Shown: positions 54,501-63,810 of the stretch, piece by piece
Numbering within the stretch: the stretch's first letter is position 1
Layout of the letters: each line of letters begins with the position of its first letter
Source of the DNA: Girardinichthys multiradiatus
Taxonomy: Eukaryota; Chordata; Actinopteri; Cyprinodontiformes; Goodeidae
Length of the DNA stretch: 64,000 bases
Direction of reading: 5' to 3'
NCBI RefSeq assembly: GCF_021462225.1
Contig: NC_061795.1
Location: forward strand, 51,243,380 to 51,307,379
The notes under the pieces: model-generated
What the model saw: only the letters and a program-made list of their open reading frames with translations
Database searches by the model: none
Told to the model about the DNA's origin: nothing
Translations under genes and position numbers: made by a program

Positions 54501-54768
54501 ACAGGTTCCGGCTCGGGTCCTGGTTCAGTCCCGGACTTGGTGGGGGTAGATGTGGGCAGGGCACGAGGGAATGTGGGGCTTGGATTCGGCTGGGGTAGGG
54601 GATCCAGGTTGCCTTCGGTTGGGTCAGAGGATTCAGGAAGGGAGTGGGTGGGCAACAAGGACATGGGGTCATCTTCAGGAACTGGGGGGAAGGTGGGGGA
54701 GTTGTTATTAGGTTCATCATCAGGAGTGGGAGGAGAAGTGGGTGGAGCATCGGTGGCTAGAGGAGAAC
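45117..54768 (-). CDS. mmp15: mmp15-like membrane-type matrix metalloproteinase, 3' half
   Basis: Five minus-strand exons encode the hinge, the four-bladed hemopexin domain, a stalk, one transmembrane helix and a cytoplasmic tail. The protein is a cell-surface zinc endopeptidase that cleaves pericellular matrix and activates pro-MMP2; the hemopexin domain handles substrates and dimerisation. Sequence markers are [20 protein letters not shown] in blade 1, [17 protein letters not shown] in blade 2, [15 protein letters not shown] in blade 3 and ILKDFMGC in blade 4. The tail ends CKRSLQDWV, which is closest to MMP15 and MMP16/24 and excludes the GPI-anchored MMPs. The blade wording best fits MMP15. 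The propeptide and catalytic domain (HExxHxxGxxH) are outside the window. A teleost a/b paralogue cannot be assigned. Confidence 0.9.
46308..47184 (+). pseudogene. L2 copy 2 ORF1, broken by an 11-base deletion
   Basis: The natural start [15 protein letters not shown] is in frame here, unlike in copy 1. The coiled coil, linker and first esterase block ([10 protein letters not shown]) are intact. After 46835 an 11-base deletion relative to copy 1 removes the HKYS region and shifts the frame to a stop. The second half (HDGGNDT-like, [11 protein letters not shown]) continues in another frame to a TGA at 47182. Confidence 0.8.
47278..50280 (+). pseudogene. L2 copy 2 ORF2: endonuclease-reverse transcriptase, three nonsense codons
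   Basis: A single frame runs without a frameshift from [18 protein letters not shown] at 47278 to TAG at 50278, interrupted by TGA at 47578, TAA at 47791 and TGA at 48460. The reverse transcriptase half (48580..50280, 566 residues) is intact, with [30 protein letters not shown] and [10 protein letters not shown]. The first stop is CGA to TGA, a typical CpG decay. The copy 1 sequence has sense codons at all three places. Confidence 0.9.
51683..51798 (-). CDS. mmp15: mmp15 exon: hemopexin blades 3-4
   Basis: The exon encodes [39 protein letters not shown] between a gtctgcag acceptor and a GGAG/gtattg donor. The split glycine/alanine codon joins the last exon. The YP motif normally seen in this blade reads DFPKPI. 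Confidence 0.9.
51880..52030 (-). CDS. mmp15: mmp15 exon: hemopexin blades 2-3
   Basis: The exon encodes [19 protein letters not shown] and then [16 protein letters not shown] and TYFFSGD, between a ccttccag acceptor and an ACAG/gtacat donor. Every residue class expected of an MT-MMP hemopexin blade is present (YW, GYP, DTAIWW, YFF). Confidence 0.92.
52610..53285 (-). mobile_element. BEL/Pao LTR-retrotransposon pol fragment
   Basis: On the minus strand, around 53160-53200, a frame reads like the end of the protease/linker region ([16 protein letters not shown]). Near 52720-52640 [18 protein letters not shown] and [14 protein letters not shown] occur, the characteristic entry into a BEL/Pao reverse transcriptase. 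Stops and a premature end are present and no LTRs were found nearby, so it is a dead fragment. It lies in an mmp15 intron in the same orientation as the gene. Confidence 0.7.
54154..54292 (-). CDS. mmp15: mmp15 exon: hemopexin blades 1-2
   Basis: The exon begins [20 protein letters not shown] and continues through [19 protein letters not shown], joining in frame with the previous AAG. The borders are tctgtag acceptor and AAAG/gtagaa donor. Hemopexin-type aromatic and DAAY motifs are present. Confidence 0.9.
54368..54768 (-). CDS. mmp15: mmp15 exon: proline-rich hinge and start of hemopexin blade 1
   Basis: The exon lies between a ctctcacag acceptor and an AAG/gtgag donor. About 95 residues of Pro/Ser/Glu/Asp-rich hinge precede [20 protein letters not shown], the standard entry to the MT-MMP hemopexin domain with its first cysteine. 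The hinge is long and low in complexity. The upstream catalytic exons are not seen in the 9.2 kb to the right edge. Confidence 0.88.
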
Positions 54769-54959
54769 CTGTGAGAGAAATAACGAGAGTTTAGGGAACA
54801 TGAAGACTGAAGATCTGGTTTAGGAAGAGTCCAGAAGTATCTTCCATACCAAAGTCATCCTACATTGCTTTAGGAGCCAGATTTCCTTTTTTTCTGTGAA
54901 GGTGGTCTGGAGGAACATCTCTGAACCCATTAAACATTCAGTTTCTTTGTCGTTCCTCC

Positions 54960-55175
54960 ATGGACGTGTTTTGCATGGTCTCTTGGTGCATGGGTGGGTT
55001 CACTCTGGGTACTCCAGCTTCAACCCACAGAGCAAAACATGTTTGGTTATTTGGCCATGTTAACTTTCCCTTAGGTCTGAGTGCGTGTCGCTCTGATGGA
55101 CTGGAGACCCATACAGGGTGTACCCTGACCCCTGACTTCCTACAAGGATTAAGCAGTTATAGACAAAGGATGGAC
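54960..55175 (+). repeat. Worn copy of the 40185-type dispersed repeat
   Basis: It retains 'gtgcatgggtgggttcactc', 'gggtactccagcttc' and 'tggactggagacccatacag' in the right order, without the 5' head. Confidence 0.5.
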
Positions 55176-55904
55176 AGGTGTTCATCATCTCCCTACACTC
55201 TGAGCTATGAATCATTCAGGAAGACAAGGCTTTTAAGCCTAATAAATGACACACGACATGCAACTTGGGAAAAATAAATTTTTAAATTTTATCTGAAGGC
55301 CCTTTGTTACTAGCAATCTACCAGAAACACAGTATTTGTTCTCACTGCTTTATCTGATAAAAACAGTTTGACAGACAGGAAACAGATGATTCACAGATGT
55401 TTCCAGAAGAGCTTATTACTGAAAACAAGACATACAGGCTGGGAAAATTAAAAAAGTTAGAAAGTTCTTGCATAATTACACAAAATCTCAAAGGTTTGGT
55501 TTAAAAAAACTAAACCAAACATTTGTCAGTACAAACTTCCATCCTGAATTTTGTATTTCTTGGTCTTTAATGAAAGTAAAAATATATATTCTGAAAGGGG
55601 AAACCTCAGATTCAGAAGGACTCACTTTGGCTCATTTTTGCAAGTTCAGTCTAAACTTAAACTAAGTTAAATTTTAAACTGCAGTGTTTTAGAACATATG
55701 CTGATATAAGAACATTCTTAGCAGAAAATGTCATATTGCGTGAGATTTTTACTGGACCAATGTGCAGACAAGAGCGTTGCTGGGACATGGTGAGTAGAAT
55801 CTTCCTTTTAATTAAATAAGGCAAACCGACAGCAAGCGGGCTTGGAACAAAAGCACAGAGCAAGTAGACATTACGGTAGTGAATAGGAGGAACCAGTGGG
55901 GAAC

Positions 55905-57600
55905 AATTCAATTCAATTTAATTCAAATTCAAAAATACTTTATTAATCCCAAAGGGAAATTAAATGTTGTTATAGCTCATATTATGAAGGTTTCCTCAAA
56001 GAGCCGTTGTAGATGCTGATGGCTGTGGGCAGGAAGGATCTCCTGTAGCGCTCCGTCTTACAGCAGATCTGAAGAAGCCTCTGACTGAAGACACTCTGTT
56101 GTTGTAGGACAGTCTCATGAAGAGGATGCTCAGGGTTCTCCATAATGTTCTTCATTTTATGAAGAATCCTTCTTTCCACAATGATCTCCAGATGTTCCAG
56201 AGGAGTCCCCAGAACAGAACCAGCCTTCTTTATCAGCTTGTTGAGATTTTTTAAGTCCCTGGTTCTGATGCTGCTTCCCCAGCAGATGATGGTAGAAGAG
56301 ATCAGACTCTCCACAACAGACTTATAGAAGATATGCAGCATCTTGCTGCAAACACTAAAGGTCCTAAGCTTCTTCAAGAAGTGCAGTGTGCTCTGTCCCT
56401 TCTTGTAGATGGCTTCACAGTTGCATCTCCACTCTAGTCTGTTGTCCAGGTGAACACCGGGGTATTTATACTCCTCCACCACCTCCACTTCTTCTCCCAT
56501 GATGGAAATAGTGTCTGACCTATTCATGATTCTCCTAAAATCTACCATCATCTTCTTAGTTTTATTCACTTTCAATATGAGATGATTGTTTCCACACCAT
56601 GCCACAAAGTGGTCCACCACCTTCCTGTACTCATCGTACTCATTGACATTTACGTAAAACAAATCCAATGTTTTGTTTTCTCTGGTAGAGCAGCAGACAA
56701 ACTATTGAAACATTGGAAGTGTAGCAGAGAGTGAAGCATGGTTAAAATCACCAGATATTGCCACAAACGTATTGGAGTGTTGTGTCTGTAGCTTAGCAAC
56801 AACTGAGCTGATGACATCACATGCAGTGTCGGCAACAGCTAAAGGTGGAACATAAATTATTGCCAAAATAACACTGGTAAACTCTGGGTATATAATACGG
56901 ATGAAAACTTAACTGCTAACAGTTCAATATCTGGACTGCAGAGACGACACTTCACAGTAACATATCCAAGATAACATCATCTGTTGTTCACAAGTACTGC
57001 TAGTCCACCTCCTTTGCTTTTGCTGCTCCTCTTTAAATCTTTGTCTGCTCGAATGGTCAGAAAGCCTGGCAGAGATATGCTGGAGTCTGGGATATGATCC
57101 TGCAGCCAGGTCTCGGTAAAACACATAATACTGCATTCCCGATACTCTGGCTGGGTCCTTTGTAGGGCTTGGAGTTCATCCAACTTGTTTCCCAACGATC
57201 TCACATTGCTCATTAGAACCCATGGTTGGAACTTCCTCCTTCTCTCTCTTCTCTTTGCTCCTGCTCTGCATCCACGGCGCCTCCTTTTCAATTCATCAGG
57301 GATTTGGGGTTGTAGTTGAAATATTATTTGAGCTTTTGAGATATTAATCAGCTGTTCCAAATTGTAAAAAAACAACCCCATTGCCATGGTGACGCATCAT
57401 AACAATTGTCCAAAAGTAAAAGGGCAAAAATCAGCATGAATCCTTCCTGCTGTACAGCATCCGATACCGGAGAGGATAATCATCCAGAAAAATCAATTTT
57501 ATCCATGACAAGAAGATTTTGAGTCCTTAAAGAGAATTAATTAGAATGAAAAGTAACAGAGCTACTCCAACCTGCTGCCACCTTGTGCAGCACAATTCTA
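55905..57600 (-). mobile_element. Rex1-like LINE with internal deletion, antisense
   Basis: The minus strand encodes an endonuclease start (WVLMSNVRSLGNKLDELQ, CFTETWLQDHIPD, KGGGLAVLVNN) and an endonuclease piece near 56650-56760 (AISGDFNHASLSATL-like). Next comes the C-terminal half of the reverse transcriptase (MMVDFRRIM, GVHLDNRLEW, FLKKLRTFSVCSKMLHIFYK, RRSFLPTAISIYN). The middle reverse transcriptase with its catalytic YADD/SDDT box is missing at about 56640. The tail is an antisense attaaagt/gaatt repeat at 55905-55950. The wording fits the Rex1/Babar group of CR1-like elements. Confidence 0.75.
55982..56668 (-). pseudogene. Rex1-like reverse transcriptase C-terminal half
   Basis: The open frame is 228 codons, fused at its start to endonuclease-derived DLFYVNVNEY. 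It contains the thumb and C-terminal landmarks of the element but no catalytic core, so it cannot be active. Confidence 0.75.
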
Positions 57601-58099
57601 GAATTCAAATGGCAAAAAAAATGCAAACAGTCTGAGAGTATAAATGCAGAGGAAGTGGAGAATGGATCAATGAACCAAGAAAGCTAATCAGAAGGTAATG
57701 AGAAGCAGCTGGTGGAAGGGAGACTGAAGGCAACTGAGGGACAGTGACTAATTAACACAAATGAGCAGGGAGGTAACAGAAAACATCTAAGATTACAAAT
57801 ATACAATTAGACTACCGAAATAACATGAAGAAAACAGATCTATACAAACTAAAACATCTAACATACCAGAATGAATCTCATAAACCTGAATTAACTGAAA
57901 TAAAGCAAATTAAGACAATGGCAGTGCAAAGTAACGGTACTCAAAACTCAAAGCACCAAACACAGGCAGATTATGACAGAAAGGGACTGATCCAAACTGA
58001 TATACACATTTATTAACCTTAGTGAGACTAAAACAGCAGCAAAGTCTTCACTACATTATTTGTCGGGGAATGAGTTGTCAGCAGAAATAGTTCCTTTCT

Positions 58100-58270
58100 T
58101 CATCAGTCAGAGAGTGAGTGGCAGGGTGCATTCTGACTTGGAGCCAGTCCATTACAGAGACCTGCAACCAGTAACACCCATGTCTAAAAGCAGTTAAGAG
58201 GCCTGTCAATCTAACCTGCATGTATGTGGACTGTGGGAGGAAGCTGGAGTACCCTGAGAAAACTTAGACA
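58100..58270 (-). repeat. Short dispersed repeat, worn
   Basis: The antisense of the usual 'gtggactgtgggaggaagct' / 'caagtcagaatgcaccctgcc' pieces suggests another degraded copy of the 40185-type repeat. Confidence 0.35.
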
Positions 58271-58777
58271 TGCACACGCTGAAAGACCATTTCAGTTTTT
58301 TCCCTATTGTTTACACTTCTATTCTCATCCTCCTCTTGTCCACATTTTGCTTTTTAAACACACACTGCACAAATGGTTGACATTGCCTGGTACAGAGACA
58401 TGGCACCAAATCTGCAAAAAACAGCAAAAGTCCAAAGACGAACTTAGAAAGGACTTCATAAACTCTTGTGAAAAAATGATTGATCACCAGCACAGAAAAG
58501 CCTGGTTGATTAGGAGGAAATAAATAGGGCTGGTTTTAAACTTCTGTGCAGTATTAAACTCAAAGCACAGGTCAGTGTCAGAAGGACGTCTTCACCACCT
58601 CAACCTTTCACTGGGACCTTTAAAACAAAACCTTGGAGGATTATTTTGTCAGTCACATTCTGCCTGTGGATCCGTCTTCCACCAGATCCACAGACATAAT
58701 CTCAACAGGACCCGAACAGGCTCGGTGGAAGTAAAGACATGAATGGCTGCAGAGCAACAGGCATCTCCATGAATCTA

Positions 58778-58997
58778 CAGGTCCTTCTCAAAATATTAGC
58801 ATATTGTGATAAAGTTCATTATTTTCCATAATGTCATGATGAAAATTTAACATTCATATATTTTAGATTCATTGCACACTAACTGAAATATTTCAGGTCT
58901 TTTATTGTCTTAATACGGTTGATGTTGGCATACAGCTCATGAAAACCCCAAATTCCTGAACTTTATCACAATATGCTAATATTTTGAGAAGGACCTG
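58778..58997. mobile_element. 220-bp MITE of the Tc1/mariner type
   Basis: The ends caggtccttctcaaaatat and the inverted atattttgagaaggacctg are perfect over about 40 bp and flanked by TA on both sides (58776-58777 and 58998-58999). The interior is AT-rich and non-coding. It is likely mobilised in trans by a Tc1-type transposase. The ends resemble the terminal repeat of the decayed 1765..3075 element. Confidence 0.85.
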
Positions 58998-59320
58998 TAT
59001 TGAAGCTGAGTGAACTGATCGTGTCTGTGCTGCTCTGCTGGTTACTAAGAAAAGAAAACACACAGAGACAGGCTGTCATATAATCGCTGTGAGGACAGCT
59101 GATGGCGTCACATTCAACTGAAGGAGACTTTCAGCTCCTGCACCATGTGAACATTTATTTATGAGCCCTAAATTAACTACATGGTCATTAATGATGGTTT
59201 GTTAAGACCACAATTCTGTTAATGTGTTGATTTGGCCACTGAATCAGGTCATTTAAGCAACATACATGCTTAGACCAGAGACACATTAATGTCACCATGA
59301 TGGTGAACTTATACAGATCT

Positions 59321-59810
59321 CTGTGAAACATTTCACACCCTTTAGACTTTTGCACATTTGGTCCTGTTCCAGTGCATTTCACTGGGATTCTTGTGTCAAA
59401 CCAACACAAAATAAAGCAGAACTGGTAAAACTGTGCAGGGTATTAAAATGTTTCCACAAATACAATTTACAAACTGTTCTGCATCTGATACCCCTAAATA
59501 AAATCCAGAGCAGCCAACAGCCTTCAGAAGTCACCTACATGTAGATGTTCTGTTTCTGGCTTCAAAGGTTCTTTAGAGAACATTAGAGAACAACCAGAAT
59601 CATGAAGACCAAGGAACACAGCAGACAGGTCAAAGAGAACGTTCTGGAAAGGTTTAAAGCAGGGTTAGGTTCTAGAGCTATTTCCCAAGCTTTGAACATC
59701 TCACAGAGCTCTGTTCAATCCATCATCTAAACATGGAGAGAGAATGGACCAACTGCAGACCTACCAAGACATCGTTAGCAGGAACAGGGAAGCTGGTCAG
59801 AGAAAACCTG
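59321..59810 (+). mobile_element. Tc1-like transposon, left half, split by nested LINEs
   Basis: It starts 'tttcacaccctttagac' and carries the landmarks of the 42989 family ('aaccagaatcatgaagacca', 'gagaatggaccaactgcaga', 'cagggaagctggtcagagaa'). About 370 bp present in the sibling between 'ccaagacat' and 'cagggaagct' are missing. It continues at 63811 after about 4 kb of LINE sequence. Confidence 0.75.
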
Positions 59811-60553
59811 CCTATCTTCAACTGAATCAAAACAAAACTGAAGTAATAATCTTTGGACCAAAGGAAGAGCGTTTAAAAGTTAGCACACAGCTTCAGTTAA
59901 TACAGCTAGAAACCACCAGTCAGGCTGGAAACCTGGGTGTAGTGATGGACTCAGACCTGAACCTTCAGAGGAACATAAAGACAGTAACAAGATCGGCCTT
60001 CTATCACCTAAAGAACATCTCCAGGATTAAAGGACTAATGTTTCAGCAGGACCTTGAAAAACTAATTCATGCGTTCATCTTTAGTAGAATTGATTACTGC
60101 AACAGTGTCTTCACAGGTCTGCCTAAAAAGTGGATCAGACAGCTGCAGTTGATCCAGAACGCTGCTGCCCGCGTCCTCACTAGAACTAAGAAAGTGGAGA
60201 ACATCGGCCTGGTTCTAAAGTCCTTACACTGGCTCCCTGTAGCTCAGAGAATAGACTTTAAAATACTTCTGATAGTCTATAAATCACTGAATGGCTTAGC
60301 ATCAAAATACATTACAGACTTGTTGTCAGTGGATCAACCAGCCAGACCTCTCAGGTCTTCTGGCTCAAATCTATTCTGCAGAACCAGAACCAGAACCAAA
60401 CATGGAGAAGCAGCTTTTAGTTCATATGCTCCACTAATCTGGAATAAACTGCCAGAAAACTGGAAAAGCACCGAAACCCTAAGTTGCTTTAAATCAAGAT
60501 TAAAAACTTATTTGTTTAGAGTGGCCTTTGTTGGGCCATCTAAACATTATTAG
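59744..60553 (+). pseudogene. Chimeric open frame: Tc1 5' piece fused to L2-like reverse transcriptase end
   Basis: The first 23 codons ([20 protein letters not shown]) are non-functional Tc1-like sequence read in a chance frame. The rest is L2-type ORF2 C terminus. The uninterrupted 269-codon frame could be mis-annotated as a gene but has no catalytic region. Confidence 0.75.
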
Positions 60554-60689
60554 TCATGTTTTCAGTCCAACTTTCCTTTCATTTTATTATCATTTTATCA
60601 TTAATTTAAAATGTATTCTCTTTTTTATTATCTTATCATTTTAATTATTTTTATTCTTTCAAGACACCCTCATAAGGACCATTATATTG
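59811..60689 (+). mobile_element. L2-like LINE, 5'-truncated, left part
   Basis: The frame from 59814 to 60553 encodes the C-terminal 240 residues of an L2-type ORF2: [66 protein letters not shown]. No stop interrupts it, but the polymerase core is absent. A 3' UTR follows and is interrupted at about 60690 by Rex3; its tail resumes at 63656. Confidence 0.75.
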
Positions 60690-60936
60690 AGGCACGTGAC
60701 GTCGCCCGGTACGGCGGAGATGGGGTCCCAACCTGGAGCCAGGCCTGGGGTCGGGACTCGTCAGAGAAAGCCTGGTGGCTGGGTTATTTCCTCAAGGGAC
60801 CCTGCTGGGCAGAGCCCGAACGAGAGATGCGTAGCCATCCCCCAGTGGGCCCACCACCTGCAGGGCGAACCGTGAGGGACCGTGCAAAGAGGATTGGGCG
60901 GCGGAAGAAGATGGAGACCTCGGCGGCCCAATTCTT

Positions 60937-61653
60937 GGATGCTTAGGCTGGCTCTAGGGACGTGGAATATTACCTTGCTGGGGGGGAAGGAGTCTGAGCT
61001 TGTGTGGGAGGTCGAGAGATATCGACTAGAAATAGTCGGGCTCGCCTCCACGCACAGAGAGGGGCTGGACTCTCTTCTACTCTGGAGTGGCCCACGGGGA
61101 GAGGCGGCGGGCTGGTGTGGGTTTGCTTTTTGTCCCCCAGCTCAGCCGTCTAGTGTTGTGGTTTACCCCAGTGGATGAGAGGGTCGCATCCCTGCGCCTT
61201 CGGGTTGGGGATAGGTCACTGACTGTCGTTTTGGCCTACGGTCCAAGCGGTAGTGCAGAGTACCCGGCCTTCTTGGGGTCCCTGTCGGGGGGGCTGGATA
61301 GTGCCCCTCCCGGGGACTCCATTATTCTGCTGGGGGACTTCAACGCCCATGTGGAAAATGACAGTGACACCTGGAGAGGCGTGATCGGGAGGAATGGCCT
61401 CCCCGATTTGAATCCGAGCGATGTTTCATTATTGGACTTCTGTGCTAGTCATGGATTGTCCATAATGAACACCATGTTCAAACATAACGGTGTCCATCAG
61501 TGCACTTGGCACCAGGATACCCTAGGCAGGAGGTTGATGATCGACTTTGCTGTCGTATCATCAGACCTTCGGCCGCATGTTTTGGACACTCGGGTGAAGA
61601 GAGGGGCTCAGCTGTCCACTGATCACCACCTGGTGGTGAGTTGTATCCGCTGA
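60937..61653 (+). pseudogene. Rex3 endonuclease region
   Basis: It starts MLRLALGTWNITLLGGKE and, after a frame change near 61080, contains [53 protein letters not shown] and [13 protein letters not shown], the apurinic-endonuclease landmarks of RTE elements. The catalytic GDFN and DHH motifs are present, but the frame is broken and a TGA follows. Confidence 0.8.
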
Positions 61654-62244
61654 AGGAGGAGAAATCCGGACCGACTTGGCAGGCCCAAGCGCGTAGTGAG
61701 GGACTGCTGGGAACGTCAGGCAGAGACCTCGGCCAGGGACGTATTCAACTCCCTCCTCCGGGAGAGCTTTACCAGATTCCGGGGGATGTTGGAGACATAG
61801 AGTCCAAGTGGACCATGTTCTCCACATGTATTGTCAATGCTGCTGCCCGTAGCTGCGGCCGTAAGGTCTGTGGTGCCTGTCATGACTGTAGTCCCCGAAC
61901 CCTGTGGTGGACACCGGCAGTAAGGGACGCTGTCAAGCTGAAGGAGTCCTAACGGCTGTGGCTGGCTTGTGGGACTCCTGAGGCGGCTGACGGGTACCGT
62001 GAGGCCAAACGTGCCACGGCCTGGCGGTGGCAGAGGCAAAAACTCGGGCCTGGGAGGAGTTCGGTGAGGCCATGGAGAAGGACGACGGGTTGGCCTCGAA
62101 GCGATTCTGGCAAACCGTCCTGCGCCTCAGGAGGGGGAAGCAGTGCTTCGCCAACACTGTTTACAGTGGGCGTGGAGGCTACTGACCTCGACTGGGGACA
62201 TTATCGGGCGGTGGAAGGAGTACTTCGAGGATCTCCTCAAGCCA

Positions 62245-62345
62245 TGAAGGATTTACTCAGACCTGCTAAAAGGCTGTTACAGTAGTCTAAACAAGAAGAA
62301 ATAAACGCATGGACAATCATTTCTAGTTCCTTTTGTGATAAAATA
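62245..62345 (-). mobile_element. Antisense LINE scrap inside Rex3
   Basis: Read on the minus strand it gives remnants of the [21 protein letters not shown] motif of L2-like reverse transcriptases. It replaces the normal Rex3 linker and the start of its reverse transcriptase (EYFEDLL is followed directly by foreign sequence). Confidence 0.45.
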
Positions 62346-62367
62346 GATTGCGTGGCGGTCGGGGACA

Positions 62368-63615
62368 GTGCCTCTGGACTGGCAGACTGGGGTGGTGGTC
62401 CCCCTTCATAAGAAGGGTGACCGGAGGGTGTGTTCCAACTACAGGGGGATCACACTTCTCAGCCTCCCTGGTAAGGCCTACGCCAGGGTATTGGAGAGGA
62501 GAGTCCGGCCGATAGTCAAACCTCGGCTTCAGGAGGAGCAGTGTGGTTTCCGTCCCGGCCGTGGAACACTGGACCAGCTCTATACCCTCTACAGGGTACT
62601 CAAGGGTTCATGGGAGTTTGCCCAACTGGTCCATATGTGTTTTGTGGACCTGGAGAAAGCATTCGGCTGTGTCCCTCGTGATGCCCTGTGGGGGGTGCTC
62701 CAGGAGTATGGAATCGGGGGCCCTTTATTAGGGGCCATCCGGTCTCTGTACAAGCGGAGCAGGAGTTTGGTCCGCATTGCCGGCACTAAGTCGGACCTGT
62801 TCCTGGTGCATGTTGGACTCCGGCAGGGCTGCCCTTTGTCACCGGTCCTGTTCATAACTTTTATGGACAGGATATCTAGACGCAGCCAAGAGCCGGAGGG
62901 GGTCTGGTTTGGGGACCAGTGGATTTTGTCTCTTCTTTTTGCAGATGACGTGGTCCTGCTGGCCCCCTCTAGCCAAGACCTGGCCGGGATGAAGATCAGC
63001 CCCTCCAAGTCCGAGGACGTGGTTCTCGACCGGAAAAGGGTGGCTTGTCCTCTTCAGGTTGGAGGGGAGTTCCTGCCTCAAGTGGAGGAGCGGGAGATTG
63101 ACAGACGGATCGGTGCGGCTGCCACAGTAATGGGGGCACTGTGCCGGTCCGTTGTAGTGAAGAGAGAGCTGAGCCGAAAAGCAAAGCTCTCAATTTACCA
63201 GTCGGTCTACGTTCCTACCCTCACCTATGATCATGAACTTTGGGTCATGACAGAAAGAACGAGATCCCGGATACAAGCGGCTGAAATGAGCTTCCTCCGT
63301 AGGGTGGCCGGGCACTCCCTTAGAGATAGGGTGAGGAGCTCGGCCATCCGGGAGGAGCTCGGAGTAGAGCCGCTGCTCCTCCACAACGAGAGGAGTCAGT
63401 TGAGGTGGCTCGGGCATCTATAACGGACGCCTCCTGGACGCCTTCCTCGGGAGGAGTTCCAGGCACGTCCCAGCGGGAGGAGGCCCAGGGGATGCTGGAG
63501 GGACTATGTCTCTCGGCTGGCCTGGAAACGCCTTGGGCTCCCCCCGGAGGAACTGGAGGAGGTGTCTGGAGAGAGGGACGTCTGGGTGTCTTTGCTGAGT
63601 CTGCTGCCCCCGCAA
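62368..63615 (+). pseudogene. Rex3 reverse transcriptase region
   Basis: It contains VCSNYRGITLLSLPGKAYAR, CGFRPGRGTLDQLYTLYRVL, MCFVDLEKAFGCVP, GLRQGCPLSPVLFITFMDRI and LLFADDVVLLAPS (the FADD catalytic box). Blocks usually found after FADD and before EIDRRIGAAA are missing, the latter removing the KYLGVLF stretch. A TAA after RWLGHL (63421) stops it before the conserved end PPEELEEVSGERDVWVSLLS. Confidence 0.85.
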
Positions 63616-63655
63616 CCCGGTCCCGGATAAGCGGAAGACGACGAGTATGAGTGCG

Positions 63656-63810
63656 AGTATTCTCTTAATTATTTGTGCTCATTTTTAATTACCTTTATTC
63701 CACTGTAAAGTACTTTTCCTATTATGTCTCTTTTCCTTTTTTTCCATGTACAGCACTTTGAATTGTCTTGCTACTGAACTGTGCTATATAAATAAACTTG
63801 CCTTGCCTTG
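63656..63810 (+). mobile_element. L2-like LINE, right part (3' UTR and tail)
   Basis: The segment shows 'catgtacagcactttgaatt', 'gtgctatataaataaa' and a cttgccttgccttg repeat tail. These are 3' UTR and tail features of an L2-type LINE whose coding end is at 60553, on the far side of Rex3. Confidence 0.7.

Larger units (their letters stand above)
60690..63655 (+). mobile_element. Rex3 LINE (RTE clade), nearly full length, inactive
   Basis: The copy contains endonuclease and reverse transcriptase regions and ends with a gaagacgacgagtatgag tail. The segments 62380..62399 and 62824..62844 coincide with the two PCR primer sites that I recall from the literature as defining Rex3. The body is GC-rich, unlike its AT-rich surroundings. 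Several small deletions and one foreign block (about 62245..62345) break it. It is inserted in the 3' UTR of the L2-like element. Confidence 0.88.

Noticed and set aside
54369..54794. 141-codon Gly/Ser-rich plus-strand frame
   Set aside because: It is the antisense of the proline-rich mmp15 hinge exon.
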